Assembly: GCA_000697055.1 (NCBI GenBank)
Contig: JNDT01002244.1
Span: 1-51,640, forward strand
Direction of reading: 5' to 3'
Length of the DNA stretch: 51,640 bases
Origin: Saksenaea vasiformis B4078
Lineage: Eukaryota; Mucoromycota; Mucoromycetes; Mucorales; Saksenaeaceae
In this document: positions 1-12,960 of the stretch, piece by piece
Layout: every line of letters starts with the position of its first letter
Numbering within the stretch: the stretch's first letter is position 1
The notes under the pieces: generated by a model
Seen by the model: only the letters and a program-made list of their open reading frames with translations
What the model was told of the DNA's origin: nothing
The model's database searches: none
Made by a program: the position numbers and the translations under genes

Positions 1-545
1 ATGCGTCTCATTGCCTTGTACGTATGCTGCTGTGAATATTTGCCCGGTACATGGGTCGACCGTGCATGGTTTGAAATGGCGCTCAATCTCTTCATTCGTA
101 AAATCTTCCAGAGACAATTGGACATTATTGATATCCTTGATTGCTTTTCGCACGAAGTGGAAATCAACTGAATATCCATCTGTGGCAATAGAGTTGGTGA
201 GCATTCGACCATTTTCACGAGGGGATTGTAACAACTCCTTGAAACTACTAAATAAGGTTAGTCTTGCATATAGCACATATATTTGTACATTTGATAACCA
301 AGTTTGATCGACTATGGCTGTTAACCGTCACTATATAAATAGCAAGATTGTCATGATCACTTTACCTGGTCGGGTTCTTCTCTCAATCTAAAGACAGCGA
401 AGTTTGTCACGCACCGTTCGAACTGCTCAACGATCATGTTTGAATAAGATGTTGCAAGCGTCACGCACTCTCTAGTTGCCTTACCGCTTTCTCTCTCCTG
501 TCTTATTCTTTCTTCATCATACAAATTCAAGCATTTTTTTAAAAT
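1..545 (-). pseudogene. Fanzor-like nuclease fragment, cut by the window edge
   Basis: Minus-strand reading gives two exon-like blocks. The first (about 543-366) contains LATSYSNMIVEQFERCVTNF and ends in DQ at a clean GT donor. The second (about 275 to 1) contains TNSIATDGYSVDFHFVR followed by HFKPCTVDPCTGQIFTAAY. A 'TDGxSV' segment followed some 45 residues later by a VDPG-type RuvC-I motif is the arrangement I know from fungal Fanzor (TnpB-like) proteins. Here the motif reads VDPC: the acidic residue is kept but Gly is changed to Cys. RuvC-II, zinc ribbon and RuvC-III would lie beyond base 1, so completeness cannot be judged. It abuts a decayed Tc1-like transposase. Identity is inferred from motif order, not from a search. 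Confidence 0.45.
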
Positions 546-599
546 AGATCAATGTGTGCACGGATGTGCTAACGACTTGATGAATAATCGGCAAACAGG

Positions 600-1863
600 A
601 AAGCAAATCCTCAAGCAATGGCATGTCGTGGAAAAAGTTATCCTGGTTTTTCATCCACTTTAAAGAAAATACGTGTTCTGCCAATCAAAAGACTGATCAA
701 ATGTTAAATCAGATTGCGAACAGATTCTGGAGGGTGTATTGGTGCGTTATCCATCACGATATAATGGCCTTTCATCCCATGTTTATTCAATACATCCATT
801 ATATTCGAGATATAAGAGAGATAATGTCCCGCTCGCGTACCAATTCCACCATCGACTCGTTTACTTTTTCGTTTAACTTCCTCCTTCCGGATGTAGGGAC
901 CTCTGGCCTTTTGACCGATACATCTATCACTCCAGCCTCGGATATGGCACCTAATCTAGTTATGGTAACACCCTTTGGCGGTACAGTACCTTTGTTGGTT
1001 TACCTTTCAGGGATCGGCCGAAGTTTCTCCGAGTATGCAGATGAAATCCAGCTTCGTCAACAAAAACGCAGTTTGGGGTGAAATCTAAATCTTACATCTC
1101 TTCCGCTCTTCAATTTTCTCCTTCCGCAAAGCTATAACTCGGTTAGAGTTCCTTGCTTCAAGGAAGGTTCTCCAATTTTTTCAATGTCAGACAGCATTTA
1201 TTGACCAAATGTCTATGTAATGCCCACGTTGATATTGTTAAACCTCTGAATGCATCACAAAGATTCTCCTTTATGTCAGTCAGAACAGAAGAAGGGTTGT
1301 GTCCAATATACTCCAATGTAAATTCAGAGTGAGCACCGGTTAGCTTACTGTAGCGTCGAACAGAAGGCTTCCTTCGAATACCTGGCAAACGTCTTTCTTC
1401 GTCATTGTTATATGTTCTAACATAGTGTTGTGCAGTTTGAACGTTTATACCTGTGATCATAGCTGCCTCCTTTGCTGTCAGCCCTTCCTCAATTAACTAG
1501 ATCAAATAACTTGCCTATTTACTGTAGAGTGTACCGTCCATAAGTCTCTCTTGCTTTAGATTTAGCTATTTCTTTACCTTTTACGCAAAGATCCAAGGAT
1601 TATGCTAAGGCGTTCCCTATAGCATCTTCATTTGCTGGATCTACCTTCATTAATGTACGCACAGATGCGGAAGTATTGTTTGGATATTCATATGTCTTTT
1701 GCCACTTTCCACTAAATGCAGCATGTGAAAGAGTCACTTCTGCCTGGTATTCCAGCCGTTTCTCTCCGTTCCTTTCGACGTCGGGTGAAATACCACCAGC
1801 ATTTCCATTCAATGAAACGTTCCCACCTCCCATATAATAACCAAGATCATTCATCATTTTCAA
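600..1863 (-). pseudogene. decayed Tc1/mariner (IS630)-like transposase
   Basis: Reading the minus strand from 1863 downward gives an N-terminal block, then a helix-turn-helix region (GLTAKEAAMITGINVQTAQH, with a stop just upstream), then a DDE region. The DDE region has a 'DEAGFHLH-like' segment near 1060-1030, a GGIGTRAGHY segment near 850-820, and GHYIVMDNAPIH near 770-740, the second-Asp block typical of Tc1/mariner. The blocks lie in different frames with several stops, and no third acidic motif (YSPxLNPIE-like) is recognisable before the sequence changes near 600. Several frameshifts and a truncated 3' end make this a dead copy. No terminal inverted repeats were identified by eye. Confidence 0.7.
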
Positions 1864-2738
1864 TGCGAAAGAGAAGTATTTGTAATAGCACGGCCTATGG
1901 CTAACATCGCTATTAACTTACGAAGATCGGATTCGTAGGTGTATAGGGGATGGAGGCGAGGAAGCGAGTTTTTAGGATGCTCATCCGGAATGGTAAGTAC
2001 CGTTTTTGTTTGGTAAAAACGTAGGGATCCTAGGTTTAGAATCCCGTCCTTTTATATGAATACGTCTGTATGCGGAGAGCAAATATATACAAATGGTATG
2101 GAGCACAATATCGTCCCTAACCAGGGCCAATCCACACACAAGGTCATGGAGATCTATCTGTAGCACTGCTACACCTTCATTCTCGTTGTGAATTTTAATG
2201 ATGATATTTCGCAGTTCCAATGCCTATTCCGCCATTAAATCCTGCTTCTTTTGCTGTCTCTCGTCATTGTTTACTATACTCAAGCACCTTTGCTGTTTGT
2301 CGTAGCGTATATATGTACCGTATAAAGTCATCTTACAACTTCGATATCTGCAACGTAGAGGACATCAGCTAACGATGGTTAATAGTTATTACCGTATGCA
2401 TGTATATAGGTAATGGGCCATTTGTGAGCCTTCCTCCGTCATCCTTGCATGATCGAACGAATGATGCGTCCTTTTTTTTTATGGCTGAAGCAATAAATGA
2501 TGCGTCCTGAAGGGTGCCACAACGGCTGCTGTAAAATTCATTCCCAGACAACGCAAATTAATGCCATTGGCCAGCGCAAAGAAAAAGCTCATTCGACGCA
2601 AAATTACACGCCAAACACCGTAGTGGTGCAATTATGAGCCTTGGAATCTGATTGGCTCATTAACGTGACATAATGAAACGCGTCACAGCATCAGAGTGTT
2701 AAGGCGGTCGCAACGATAGCAACGCTCTCTGTCAGACC

Positions 2739-4027
2739 ATGCATCCTACATTCTATTATAATCAAACAGCAAATTCACCTGGCGTAGCACCACCTATGGC
2801 AGCATCAGGACGTCCATTTAATCCAGCACAAATGGGGGTGGCTCCTGGTCACTACATGCAAGCGTCTCCTTTTAGGAACGGACCTCCAATGAATGATCCT
2901 GCAGCAATGCACAGAAAGCGAGCACCAAACAAGGTTTGTCTTTTCGCGATTAAGCTTGGTCACTATATTTAGCAAGCGTTGGTATAGTCTTCTCGTCCAG
3001 GCGGTATGCCTCTAGCAGAAGAGGCAGACGAGCCCTCAGGAGGTTAAATATGACGATAATATTGCTATGTGAGTTTAACGCGGTTTATCAGATGAACTCG
3101 ATGATATTTCTGCACGGGATATTGCTATGGCACGGTACAAACGAAATCACGATTATTTGTCAGAGATTTTTACTCCGTATAATGCAGGTAACATTATGCC
3201 GTCTTGTGATCGATATGGTAACCTAATGATCGTAACTATATAGATGCAATTGTGCCTCCTCCGTTAGATATATCGGAGTCAAAGGAAGATTTGACTAAAG
3301 CCATTGTACGTTCATTGTGGAATTGAAAGTATCCGTATTTACGATGATGATCCAGGATGAAAATGAGAATGCGATGAAAAAGCAAAAGACGAGCCATGAA
3401 AAACGAATGGAAGAGCTAGGGAGCGAACGCACGAAATTTTGGTCATTGCTAAAAGAATTAAGTGGCGCTACTACGTTAGAGGTGCAGCAGAGTCGATGAT
3501 ATATTTTTGGCTGACAACATCGCTAGGCTGTTGACAATGCATCAAATGAATTGGCACAGTTAATGGGAGTAAAGATAGAACACACAATGCAACAAGTGAC
3601 CGTTACGCCGATACCTGGCTTGGAAGAGGAAACCGAATCAACACTTACACGTGAATCAGTTCAGCGGCAAAGGCACGATGAGAACAAGGATTATGCTACA
3701 TTAACACAACCTAACGATTTTGTGCAAAGCTTTATGAATGCTAACACAAGAGATAATCATTCGACTGATATGTCTCCAACAAATGCTATGGATATGTTCT
3801 CATCATTTTCACGGGGCGGACAGTCAGCGAATCCGACGATGGAAGAAACGGACAATGATTATATGTTCAACGAAATGGTAAACGCCAGCCAAGAGGACGA
3901 CGATGACAACCCGAGTGTGAGCGAATTTCTGAATGCGGATATGGATTCCGATCAAAGCCAAAAAGACGAAGGTGAAGAGCAGAATGGCAGTAATGCAACC
4001 GCTTCTAGCGAGGGAAAACAAGCTTAG
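2739..4027 (+). CDS. SSR4: Ssr4-like SWI/SNF and RSC complex subunit
   Basis: Six exons fit frame and GT-AG sites: 2739-2933, 2988-3042, 3092-3187, 3244-3305, 3356-3481, 3527-4027 (344 aa). The N-terminus is Pro/Gly/Met-rich and low complexity. Exon 3 encodes ARDIAMARYKRNHDYLSEIF, which resembles the 'RYKxNHEWMEEIF' core of the fungal Ssr4 C-terminal domain. It is followed by VPPPLDISESKEDL and a helical segment (SHEKRMEELGSERTKFWSLL) like the coiled coil of that family. The C-terminus is acidic and Gln/Ser-rich. Family knowledge: Ssr4 belongs to the fungal SWI/SNF and RSC chromatin remodellers, so a nuclear location is expected. Upstream, an inverted CCAAT (gattggctca) lies about 90 bp before the ATG. 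The assignment rests on the short core motif and is moderate. Confidence 0.6.
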
Positions 4028-5432
4028 AACGACACGAATGAGGAGGGAAATAGCTGAGATCCTGGTTCGACATTGTATGCGTCTTTACTTCTAAAACATT
4101 GGAGAAGCGACTGCAAAAAAAAAATCAATTTTATATAGGACATCTTTATTGTAAATGAAAACGCTGGATTGTACTCGTGATTTACCAACAACAATCATCT
4201 TTTGTATCTGGTCCGAAACCTGCATGAAACAGTCGTCTATTTTAACAAGTGCCTTTCATCAGCAAATGCCCAGCCGGTTTTATAAAATGTTTGAGGATAC
4301 AGACGAGTTAGGGATAGCAGTAACCCTATTTGATTCGCGGACGCAAAGCCTTCAACCTTAATTGCCAGCATATGTGAGTCATGAGTGTCAACCAGAAGAG
4401 AGCCGTTCTGCGTAAATCAACTCTATTGAATTATCAAAAAAAAGCATCCACAGAACACCATACAACGAAAAAATATAGTCTCTGTCAGTTCTCGTAGCAC
4501 TGGATACGGGCTACAGACTCTTTCTACAGGCTGAAATAAGGGGTAACGATTTGAAGTCTGTCTCAAGTTCTGTCAACATTGTAAGTAATGTTTATTATGT
4601 TTAAGCTATCCACAGCCTTTTCCAGAGCAGCAAAAAGATTTGCATCAATGGGCCCCTGAAGATCTTCTTACATTCCTCATTGGGAATATATGCACGTCCG
4701 ATCTCTTTTCCTCGTTCGAAATTGTTGTTCAGAAGTCCTTCATAATACTTCACTGATCGCCCTCGCTGTACAAGCACGGACGTCTAACTGCTTGGCATTG
4801 AACCACAACAATTAGAACTCCAATTTCAAGACTGTGATCTATCTGTGTTTTTTATAAATCGTACAAGTTTGTTTGTAAAGTTATTCTATCATATAATCAA
4901 TTTCGTTTTTTGTTTTTTCTTGTCTTTGGTTTATCCGTTAGTATAGTTGGCTCCTGAAATAGACTACTGTCTTGCAAGGATGAGCTAGCGCCTATTGGAA
5001 CAGACGTTTCTTTCCTATTGACAAAGGTTCTTTACTTACGTTTTATGCATCCAGCTTGAACTACTGTTGTATGTAAAGAAGGTAAAAACGATACACGTAA
5101 GATGTTAAGGTTCGTTTGCGACAAATAGTATTTTACTGCCTATTGAATTACGTTTTATGCTGCTCTAAGTAAATCTTGCGTCCCTAAAGAGCCCAGTTTG
5201 CGCTGAAGGAGCATTGAATACCAATTTTCCGTTAGAAGATTAGTCAAGTATATGCGAACAGTATAAAAATGATTCGTAGTTAGTAGATGGAATATTTTAG
5301 GCGCAGAGCTCATCTGGAAGCAAACGCCAAATAGCCAAATGGTATTTTAAAATTGCGATTCTGTCTTTTCAAAGAGCGCAACTACCACCGTCTGGAGCGA
5401 CTCTTGGTTCTCCTTACGCAACGTCCTACATC
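4028..5432. other. intergenic, with a short minus-strand coding remnant
   Basis: About 1.4 kb lies between the Ssr4-like and Rictor genes. A minus-strand stretch at about 4785-4610 stays open for roughly 58 codons (contains YYEGLLNNNFERGKEIGR, ending in a stop). A different frame beyond about 4660 continues as a helical-looking segment, so it may be a frameshifted remnant of an unrecognised gene. A 68-codon plus-strand ORF at 4155-4361 has no recognisable feature. No repeats or RNA genes seen. The last 90 bases are open in the Rictor frame and could be a 5' extension of its first exon. Confidence 0.4.
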
Positions 5433-8400
5433 ATGTCCCCATCCCCTTCTATAAATTCTGTCATGCCAGCATCACAGCAAGAACAAGATAATAGTACTAT
5501 AGTGACACAGGTCTCCCCGCCGTCTCTCTCTTCTCCACCACCGATGCAGAGCCCTACACAAATCGTGGAAAAGGTTATTCTGATGACATTTCTCAACCAT
5601 TGCAAACCTTAATCGCTCAATGGATATCTATATAGCTGGATGAATTACTTAATGACCTCGAAAAGGAAAAAAAGATGAAGTATGGGACAGAAAACCTGAT
5701 TGATGCCTATGTAAAAGAGCAAAAACCTGTAAAAGAATTGGAAGAGAAATTAGCAGGCTGCGTTGCAGCAATAGAGTCCATTACGAAACAAATCGAGCAT
5801 ATTAGAACCGTCGAAGGTAATTAACAGCAAGGCGTGTGCGTGTGTTTTAAATGCAACTTACCGTTTAGTTTAGGTGCTGATATACAAGAAGTTTGCATCA
5901 AACTGAAAGAGCGCGACTACACAGGAAAGGCACCGTTTCCCGCCTCAATTACACCTGCATCACATATAACATCGCGTTCACGCAAGATAAGGTCTAACAG
6001 CTCTCCAAATATCAAAGGAAAGCAGAGGATCTTACAAGAAAACAGTACATACCCTGAAGATGGTCAATTACTTATTGGCTGCTGAGTATTGCTTCTTACA
6101 ACGTTCGTAGATGCCTGTCCTATTGGAAAAAGACTTCATCATATTATACAGCAATTGCAAATCGACGAATGGAAATCTGGTTCCGCAGAGATCAAATTAT
6201 CAAAAATGAAGAAACTAGATACCTTACTCCAGATCCTGAAAAACACAGCTGACATCGAGGTATATTCTCCAAAAGAGAATTTAATTGCCTGGTGAGCATA
6301 TAGTCTACAGAGACTTCAACAGAGATTAACATCAACGTCGGTAAGCTTGCGTCAGAGCATCACAAGCCCACATGCAGAGATTCGGGTATTGGGTCTGCGA
6401 GCATTGCGCCACCTGGTTGAAGAGCCTGCAGATGTAGAACTGATGATGCACATGCAGATTGACGTCTTCATTGTTAGGTATGTGCGACAGCATCGCGGAT
6501 CTATAGTAGTAAACACACATGCTGATAACGGTACACGTCGGGTAGAGCATTGGCACGAGAGACTGAAAATCACGAACCAGAACGAGAACAGACATTAAAG
6601 CTCATTCGATCATTCATTGAATATGGCGGTGTACCATATATCAGTCAAAATATCATACGAGCTGTTGTGGCTGTAGCAGAACAAGCAGACTGTCGACTGA
6701 GAAATATTTCTTTGGAAACGCTCGCAGAACTGAGTATGTCTGATCCATAGTAGCTGGAAACGTTCGTTTGCTAATCATAATATTCTAGCTATTCTGGATG
6801 TGGGCCGTACTGTGAGATCGGGTGGAGTGAGAGTCCTCGTACAAGCATTACATGACGGTCTCCTGAACATGTCGGATGTGTTGGTACAGGCGCTGATTTA
6901 CGTACTGGATACACCAGACAGACGCTGTTACCTTCGGCCGGGCGTTGAACTGGAAATGATCATAGCACCATTCACAGAAGCAAGCAAGGGACCAAACTAC
7001 GAACAACGATTGAAAAATAGTGCTAAAATGGTTACGCTATTGTTGAAAAGTTGGGCAGGATTGTTTTATATGTGCGCTAACAATATGCGTGCATCAAGAT
7101 CTGTTGTTCAAGCGTTGCGATTACCCAGGCCTGATACACAGGTAAAACCTCATGTCATTAGCACTATAACCTTACTGATTGCTTTTGTTTGTTGCAGAAA
7201 ATGCTATTAGATATGTTTTTCGACGTGTTTCGTGTAAAGCTCCCGAAAGATTACCATAACTTCCTTTCAGGAAGACAGCATACCGTCTACATCGAGCCAG
7301 CAGCCAATGCTGACACCAGCAAGCCACCTTTCAAACCGGGTACAATTACAGCGCCAGGCATAGCAGGAGAAGCTATATTACCCGGTAGCCCTCTCGATAC
7401 AGATATGCGAAATAATATCGGTAGTGGCAGCACAACAGCAATCAATTCTGAACGTCTTAAAATGCTTGACCATCATCTCAGCGTTATTCTCATCATCTTC
7501 ATTGAATCGGATATCTTAATGGCGCTCATCGATATGGTGAAATCTGACGACGTTTACATATCCCGAAAAGCTACCTTATTAATCGGTGAAATTCTGCAAC
7601 TTTCAACACGTCTGCTGCCGATTTTAATGAGCATCCAGGTTCAATCGATGCCAAAACTGTTTGCACTTGCTTCAAACTTTGAAGATGAGCAAGTCCGCCA
7701 TAACGCTACGGCAGCCTTGGCACATATTGACAAACTGACCAGGACTAGGGAGCGTTATTCTGCACCACCTACAGCCAGCAACAAGGGTGGACGAATGCCA
7801 AGCACAAACCGAACACAGGAGAAGGTCCACGAAGTGAAGCTCAAGATTGGTTATGCTATCGACGATGCTCATTTCCGGCAGCTGTTAATGGACTCGCAGG
7901 TTCTTAATACGAAGGAGTTCACGAAGTGGAGTTGGGACAATATTACTGAACTGTTGCAAGGACCCTTGTTGAATCCACGGCGATTAGATGAGGCCATGCG
8001 AGGAAAGAAATTTATCAAGCGACTTTTAGCATTCTATCGGCCATTTAAACATCAGTTTTCGGACATCAGCAGTACAAAAGCAAACTTTGCGCGTTACGTC
8101 AAAGTTGGATGTACATTGATCTCTACTCTTTTGGCAAATCCGGATGGTGTACGATATCTTGGCGAAAATAAATTATTGGAGGAGGTAGCGGAAGCCCTGG
8201 GAGAGTTGGGGCCATTAAAGGGAAATGCGGAAACCGAGCCCATATTTTCAAAAGAACGTATGGAAAACACGCTGACCTCTGGATACCTTACGCTGCTAGG
8301 CACATTTAGCAAACACAAGGAAGGCGTGCGAATTATGGAAAAATTCAAAATCTTCAGCCTGTTCTACCAACTTTCAGAAGTTCGAAATAGAGACGATCTG

Positions 8401-10165
8401 AAGGTTGCAATTATTACCAACATGGATTACACTTTGGACGGACATCCGCGAGTACTTCTTTCAAAGATTATGACATCCGGTTATAACCCGATTCGTCTCT
8501 TTGCGACCCAATACCTTGGTGCCATCATGCGACAATCAGAGAGCGAATATAACGACTGGATTATACGTCTGTTGGTGACCCAATTATATGACACACATCT
8601 GGACGTTTGCCAGGTGGCGGTAAACCTATTGGATGAGGCATGCGAAAAACAAGCAAATCTCGAACTCCTTGTAAAATGTCGACCGAGCCTTGATCATCTA
8701 GGTGAAATCGGAAATCCTTTGCTTCTACGGTAAACAGGGAACAAGGCAGTGATGGGGATACTGAGAGTGTGTTTTATGATAGGTTCCTATCGACATCCAC
8801 TGGTTTTCGCTATCTGAACGCGCTAGGCTATGTACACAAGGAAATGGACGAATGGTTCGAAGTATGTCTCCCTGCAACATCTGAATGTCGACTAATACCC
8901 TCGATCTTGTGGTTTTTAGTACAGAAACCAGCAATACGTTACTCAGTTGGAGCTTTCGCTGGCGAGGGCGCTTGTTAACACCCCCGAGAAGAAGGCATTC
9001 AATCCTTTTGAAGAACGTGTTGATAGCGTAAATGACTTTGAATCTTTGTAAGTGAAGACGAGTGTTCCGTGACGGATTTCTGAACGAATGAGTAGGCAAC
9101 CAGGCGACGGTTTAACACCGCCACATTTCTACGGCGAACTAACAAAGACGGAGGAAGGTTGTAACCTTTTGCGTGAAAAGGGGCATTTCCAATTCTTTGC
9201 CAAATACGTGCGTAATTATTCCCTTGAACGTCACGATGCAGAAGAGTTACAGCAACTCAAAGCTGTGTTATGGGCACTTGGTAACATTGGAGCAACGAAA
9301 AATGGTTTACCATTTTTGGAAGAAGAAGATATTGTCAAGGATATTGTGTCTATGGCAGAGAATAGCGAGGTGTTGTCACTGAGAGGGTAGGTTTAGTTTG
9401 TATCCCGAAAAGGAGAAGAGGTGTTAACGAGGACTTGCAGCACATGTTATTATGTATTGGGCCTTATAGCAAAGACCCATCAAGGTGTGGAGCTCCTAGG
9501 AGAATTGGGATGGGAAGGTGTCGTATCGCCAAACGGTGTACCAGAAGGGTTGTGTGTACCCTTAAATCTTCGACATTTTCTGACAGTATGTTATCGTTGA
9601 TTTGTTTTGTATGATGGCAGAAGAAGGATAACGTTTGTTATTAGATCCGAAATTGGAAATATACCCCTTCGCTATCAGCCCCGCCTCTCATTCCGCAATC
9701 AGTTACGGTTGACCCGATTGCCACAGATATTCTCAAGAATATTGGCAATATGAGCAGCCATGTCACAGCTAATGAGGCATCTAGAAATCTGGCAAAGTAA
9801 GTGACTATAGATGACGAATAGGAAAGCATTGACAAAGGCATAGAATCCGACAACGATTCCCGGAATACTTTAAACGAGTTGATCTATTCTACTCGGTATG
9901 TCAGTTACTCGGGAGTTATCACTTTCGGTTACCTGTTCGGAAATATGTTCTGGAGATATTTGATATGCGGTTCACGCCAGAGCTTCTTCAGGAACTAGAT
10001 AGTATATCTGCATCTGTGAAAACCCACAAAGCCCACCTGGTTATCATGGGCGGAAAGGATGAATCAGAGGACAACAGCGCACAACGAAGGCTGGACCTTT
10101 ATGACGCAGTTGTTCCTCAGGAGAAATTAGAGCCAAAGTGTACAAAAATTGGATTTGATGTGTAA
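5433..10165 (+). CDS. TSC11: Rictor/Avo3 homologue, TORC2 scaffold subunit
   Basis: Fourteen exons join in frame to 1338 aa: 5433-5573, 5636-5816, 5874-6062, 6111-6259, 6311-6477, 6546-6733, 6789-7141, 7198-8729, 8783-8861, 8920-9047, 9096-9386, 9441-9585, 9645-9796, 9844-10165. The family is recognised from EREQTLKLIRSFIEYGGVPY (Rictor N-terminal domain) and from NTKEFTKWSWDNITELLQGP with RGKKFIKRLLAFYRPF in the middle domain. HLGEIGNPLLLR-FLSTSTGFRYL and the C-terminal LEIFDMRFTPELLQEL block also fit. Residues 48-100 form a coiled coil near the N-terminus. Known role: Rictor is the defining TORC2 subunit and controls AGC kinases, actin and plasma-membrane lipid homeostasis. Start chosen at the first ATG of exon 1; the frame stays open upstream, so a longer N-terminus is possible. 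The last exon reads straight through a potential donor at 9896, where splicing would break the frame. Confidence 0.92.
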
Positions 10166-11928
10166 TAGAGAAGAAATACACGATCCACTGCGATATCATT
10201 GCAGGCCGTGTAAAAAAAAAACCATATATATGCGATTTGTGCCCAAAAGAGATTTTAGCTGTTCATAGCTTTTTTTCGTTGCAGCAGAATTTGTGTTAAT
10301 CATGGAAAATGGAGGTTAAAGAGTGTAGGAACCTTGTACTTGCTTGCTTTCGCTGCAAAACATAGTTGTTGTAGTAAGCAGAGTGTTTCTTATCTTACTA
10401 TCGTTGCCGCAAGAGTGACATTTATGGTCAACCGGTGATGTCATGTGTTTCTTTGCGTGCAAACGCAATATGCATTAGGCTAACTTCCAGATATATCGTT
10501 GCTATGCTTCGCTAACGTCTTTTGAAAGCTCATAAGTCACGGGAATCGACAGGAAAGCCTTAATATTGAGTTAGCGTAAAAAGAGCTACTTCAAAACGCC
10601 AGTAACCTTAAATCCGAACGCAAGAGTCGTCCGGAAAAGTCCAGTCATATCATCGTAAGTTGATTCTATCAGCGAAGAAGGCCCTCATGGTTTATTGTGA
10701 GGTCCACGGTCAGACGATTGGGCGAATTTGTTTACTCCTTCTACATCAATCAATGATTTTAAGATTCTTGAACCAATTTTTTTTTTTTTTTTTTTTTTGC
10801 TGACCAGTTCATCTGCTGGCTGAAACAAAAAAAAAATTATCCCGGTTGGTAAAAAAGAAAAAAGTAGTATCAAGTTTGGTCCCAAAACAGTTATCAATTT
10901 AAGGTTTGTTTTAGTAGGCACGTTGTTATTCCCCGGATGATCAAGATCTGTTTGCAACAAGTCAACAGATGAAATGTATGGATCTACTTACTCTCCGGGT
11001 ATCCTCCAGACGCGCTAGCGTTCATCTCTTTACTGGCAATTACATGCTGTAACTAATATTTGTGTTTACTGCGCCGTAGTGGGTGGATACTCCAGTCATC
11101 ACTAGTCTCTTCATTTGAGCTACCAAAATGGTTATATGTACCTATCCTTACAGAGACGCGTTCAACCTTTTTACAATAACACTTTCTGAAATCAGTTGAA
11201 ACACCGTAATTTCACCATTTGTTCAGACCCGGAAAAGGACTAGCTGGCTATGTGATGGGAAAGAACTGAGATCATGTGCGCGTTGTCTCCTAAGATGGAT
11301 CACACTGGCTATTGTTATCTGTCAAAAAGGCGATTTCCGTTTAAGGAAGAAACGAACCCCTGCATAACGGAGGGCTGAATGGCTCTCCAGTCTAACGTTA
11401 AATCCGGCATAAATATGTATACGCACAAAAGGCGTTTTTTTTTTGGCGTCTATGATCAACTTTAACCAAATGTAATTCTGTAACAAAATAGTATCGTGTA
11501 ATGCATTTGTAACAAACAAATGTGAGAACAGGATGTCAGGCGGCTGCAAAGGAGAAAGAGATATTATATTGTCTTGCTGTGGAGCAAGCAGAATACTAGA
11601 AGAAAAATGATAACTATCTGCTTTTAACGAAGTTTCGTTGCTATTGCAGCAGCAGCAGCAGTTATAGAAAATAAAAAGTGATGTGCTTCAAAATATATTT
11701 GGTTGGATCGGTCAAGGCTCTAAAGTAGAAGCTACAGGTACCTTATTTGTATGGGCACGATGGCAAAGTCCCTCAGATCGTATTGTCAACGTTGTTTTCT
11801 TATGATGAAGGCGCATAGTGAAACTTGCGTGGAAAGGCTGTCATTTTGCAATAAATTGTTTTCCTCCTCCGTAATAACTATATGGTGTTGCACAAGATAA
11901 CCTTTGCTGCGAGGCAAGACAAATTTTT
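10166..11928. other. gene-poor AT-rich region
   Basis: No supportable gene in about 1.76 kb. It contains a T-run of about 20 at 10779-10798, other A/T runs, and a short CAG run near 11648-11660. Short ORFs on either strand lack recognisable motifs, and their frames do not join through splice sites. Confidence 0.4.
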
Positions 11929-12960
11929 ATGGATTGCAACCATGTATTTCTGCTATGCATGCACGCATTAGGCTACTGGCTACTACGGCATCTGGACGAT
12001 TTTGGCAGTTGGGCGCTCGGAAACTTTACGCGTAGTTTCTACTTCATTAAGTTTTGTGGCGCTTACATATTACACAGAGTAGGCGTTAGATTATTTTTTC
12101 CACGACTATGACGCAGCTACCTGTTTACGTGCGGACCCTATCCGGGATATGGCATATTTTCTGATTTTCTTGCCCGATGGTGTAATTCTACCCCGAGCTG
12201 TGAGATTTATGTATACTTCTAAGTATGCGCACCGCGCCAAGACCATATATCCTTTTTTTTTACGCAACTATTAGAATCATTCCGCAGCGCGGTTTATACA
12301 TTAGATCATGAAGTATTTGACGTTTGTTAACCGCCCTACCATCTATCATCCAACAATTGATGTTATTGGGACCATATGTTCAACGTCCAACCGCGATACA
12401 ATCAAGGTACGTAATCTTAGGCCAGATATGAGCCTTTGTTCCTTCATGATCTCAGGATATTTTCCAAGATAAAGTCTCCTTAGGTAGTTTATCCCTGGTG
12501 AGCAATTAAACAAGCTACATATCAGAGTTTAATGCATTATATGCTACTCTAGCCCTACATAATCCATTTCCCGAGTGAACCTGGTGATTGGAGATGCTCC
12601 CCGTCTGCATACAAAGTTTGTTGCGTCTGATAACGAGAATGCATCATATACCATATCATTTTCAATTTCCTATAGTGGACAGAGGATACTTATTTTCTAT
12701 TGAAAAATGAGAAGCAAAGGCAACTAGTATGGCTGAAGTCGCTTTCATCAAAGTAAATACATCCATGATCTGATTTTGAACCAAATCTTCGCACGTATTT
12801 CAATAATTTTAAGTTGTTCGTTAACTGCTGAGCCAGCTACTGTTGGAGAACGGAAGGTCACTTTTACAATTACCAAAGACTATGCATTTAGAGGCATGAA
12901 ATGAATGAAAGGAAGGAATTCGATGAGAACGAGAGAAAGGTAACTTGGAACTATCTTTGG
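11929..12960 (+). other. unidentified exon-like blocks (possible multi-exon gene or remnant)
   Basis: Several plus-strand blocks look protein-coding although most are too short to stand out as ORFs. 11929-12111 holds YWLLRHLDDFGSWALGNF. After an AG at about 12080, another frame runs to about 12270 with RADPIRDMAYFLIFLPDGV. 12308-12405 reads MKYLTFVNRPTIYHPTIDVI and ends at GTACGT. Then come an exon-sized block after ATCTCAG (DIFQDKVSLGSLSL, then GTGAGC), one after CTCTAG (PYIIHFPSEPGDWRCSPSAY) and one after TATAG (WTEDTYFLLKNEKQRQLVW), then TVGERKVTFTITKDYAFRG up to about 12900. Splice-like sites flank the later blocks, but I cannot close one continuous frame and recognise no family. It may be a real small gene, two gene pieces, or mobile-element debris. 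Confidence 0.3.

Noticed and set aside
4155..4361. 68-codon ORF after the Ssr4-like gene
   Set aside because: No motif, no splice context, length expected by chance.
9896..9916. A short intron in the last Rictor exon (GTATGT...GGGAG)
   Set aside because: It would be about 20 nt and would break the frame; straight reading gives a continuous conserved C-terminus.
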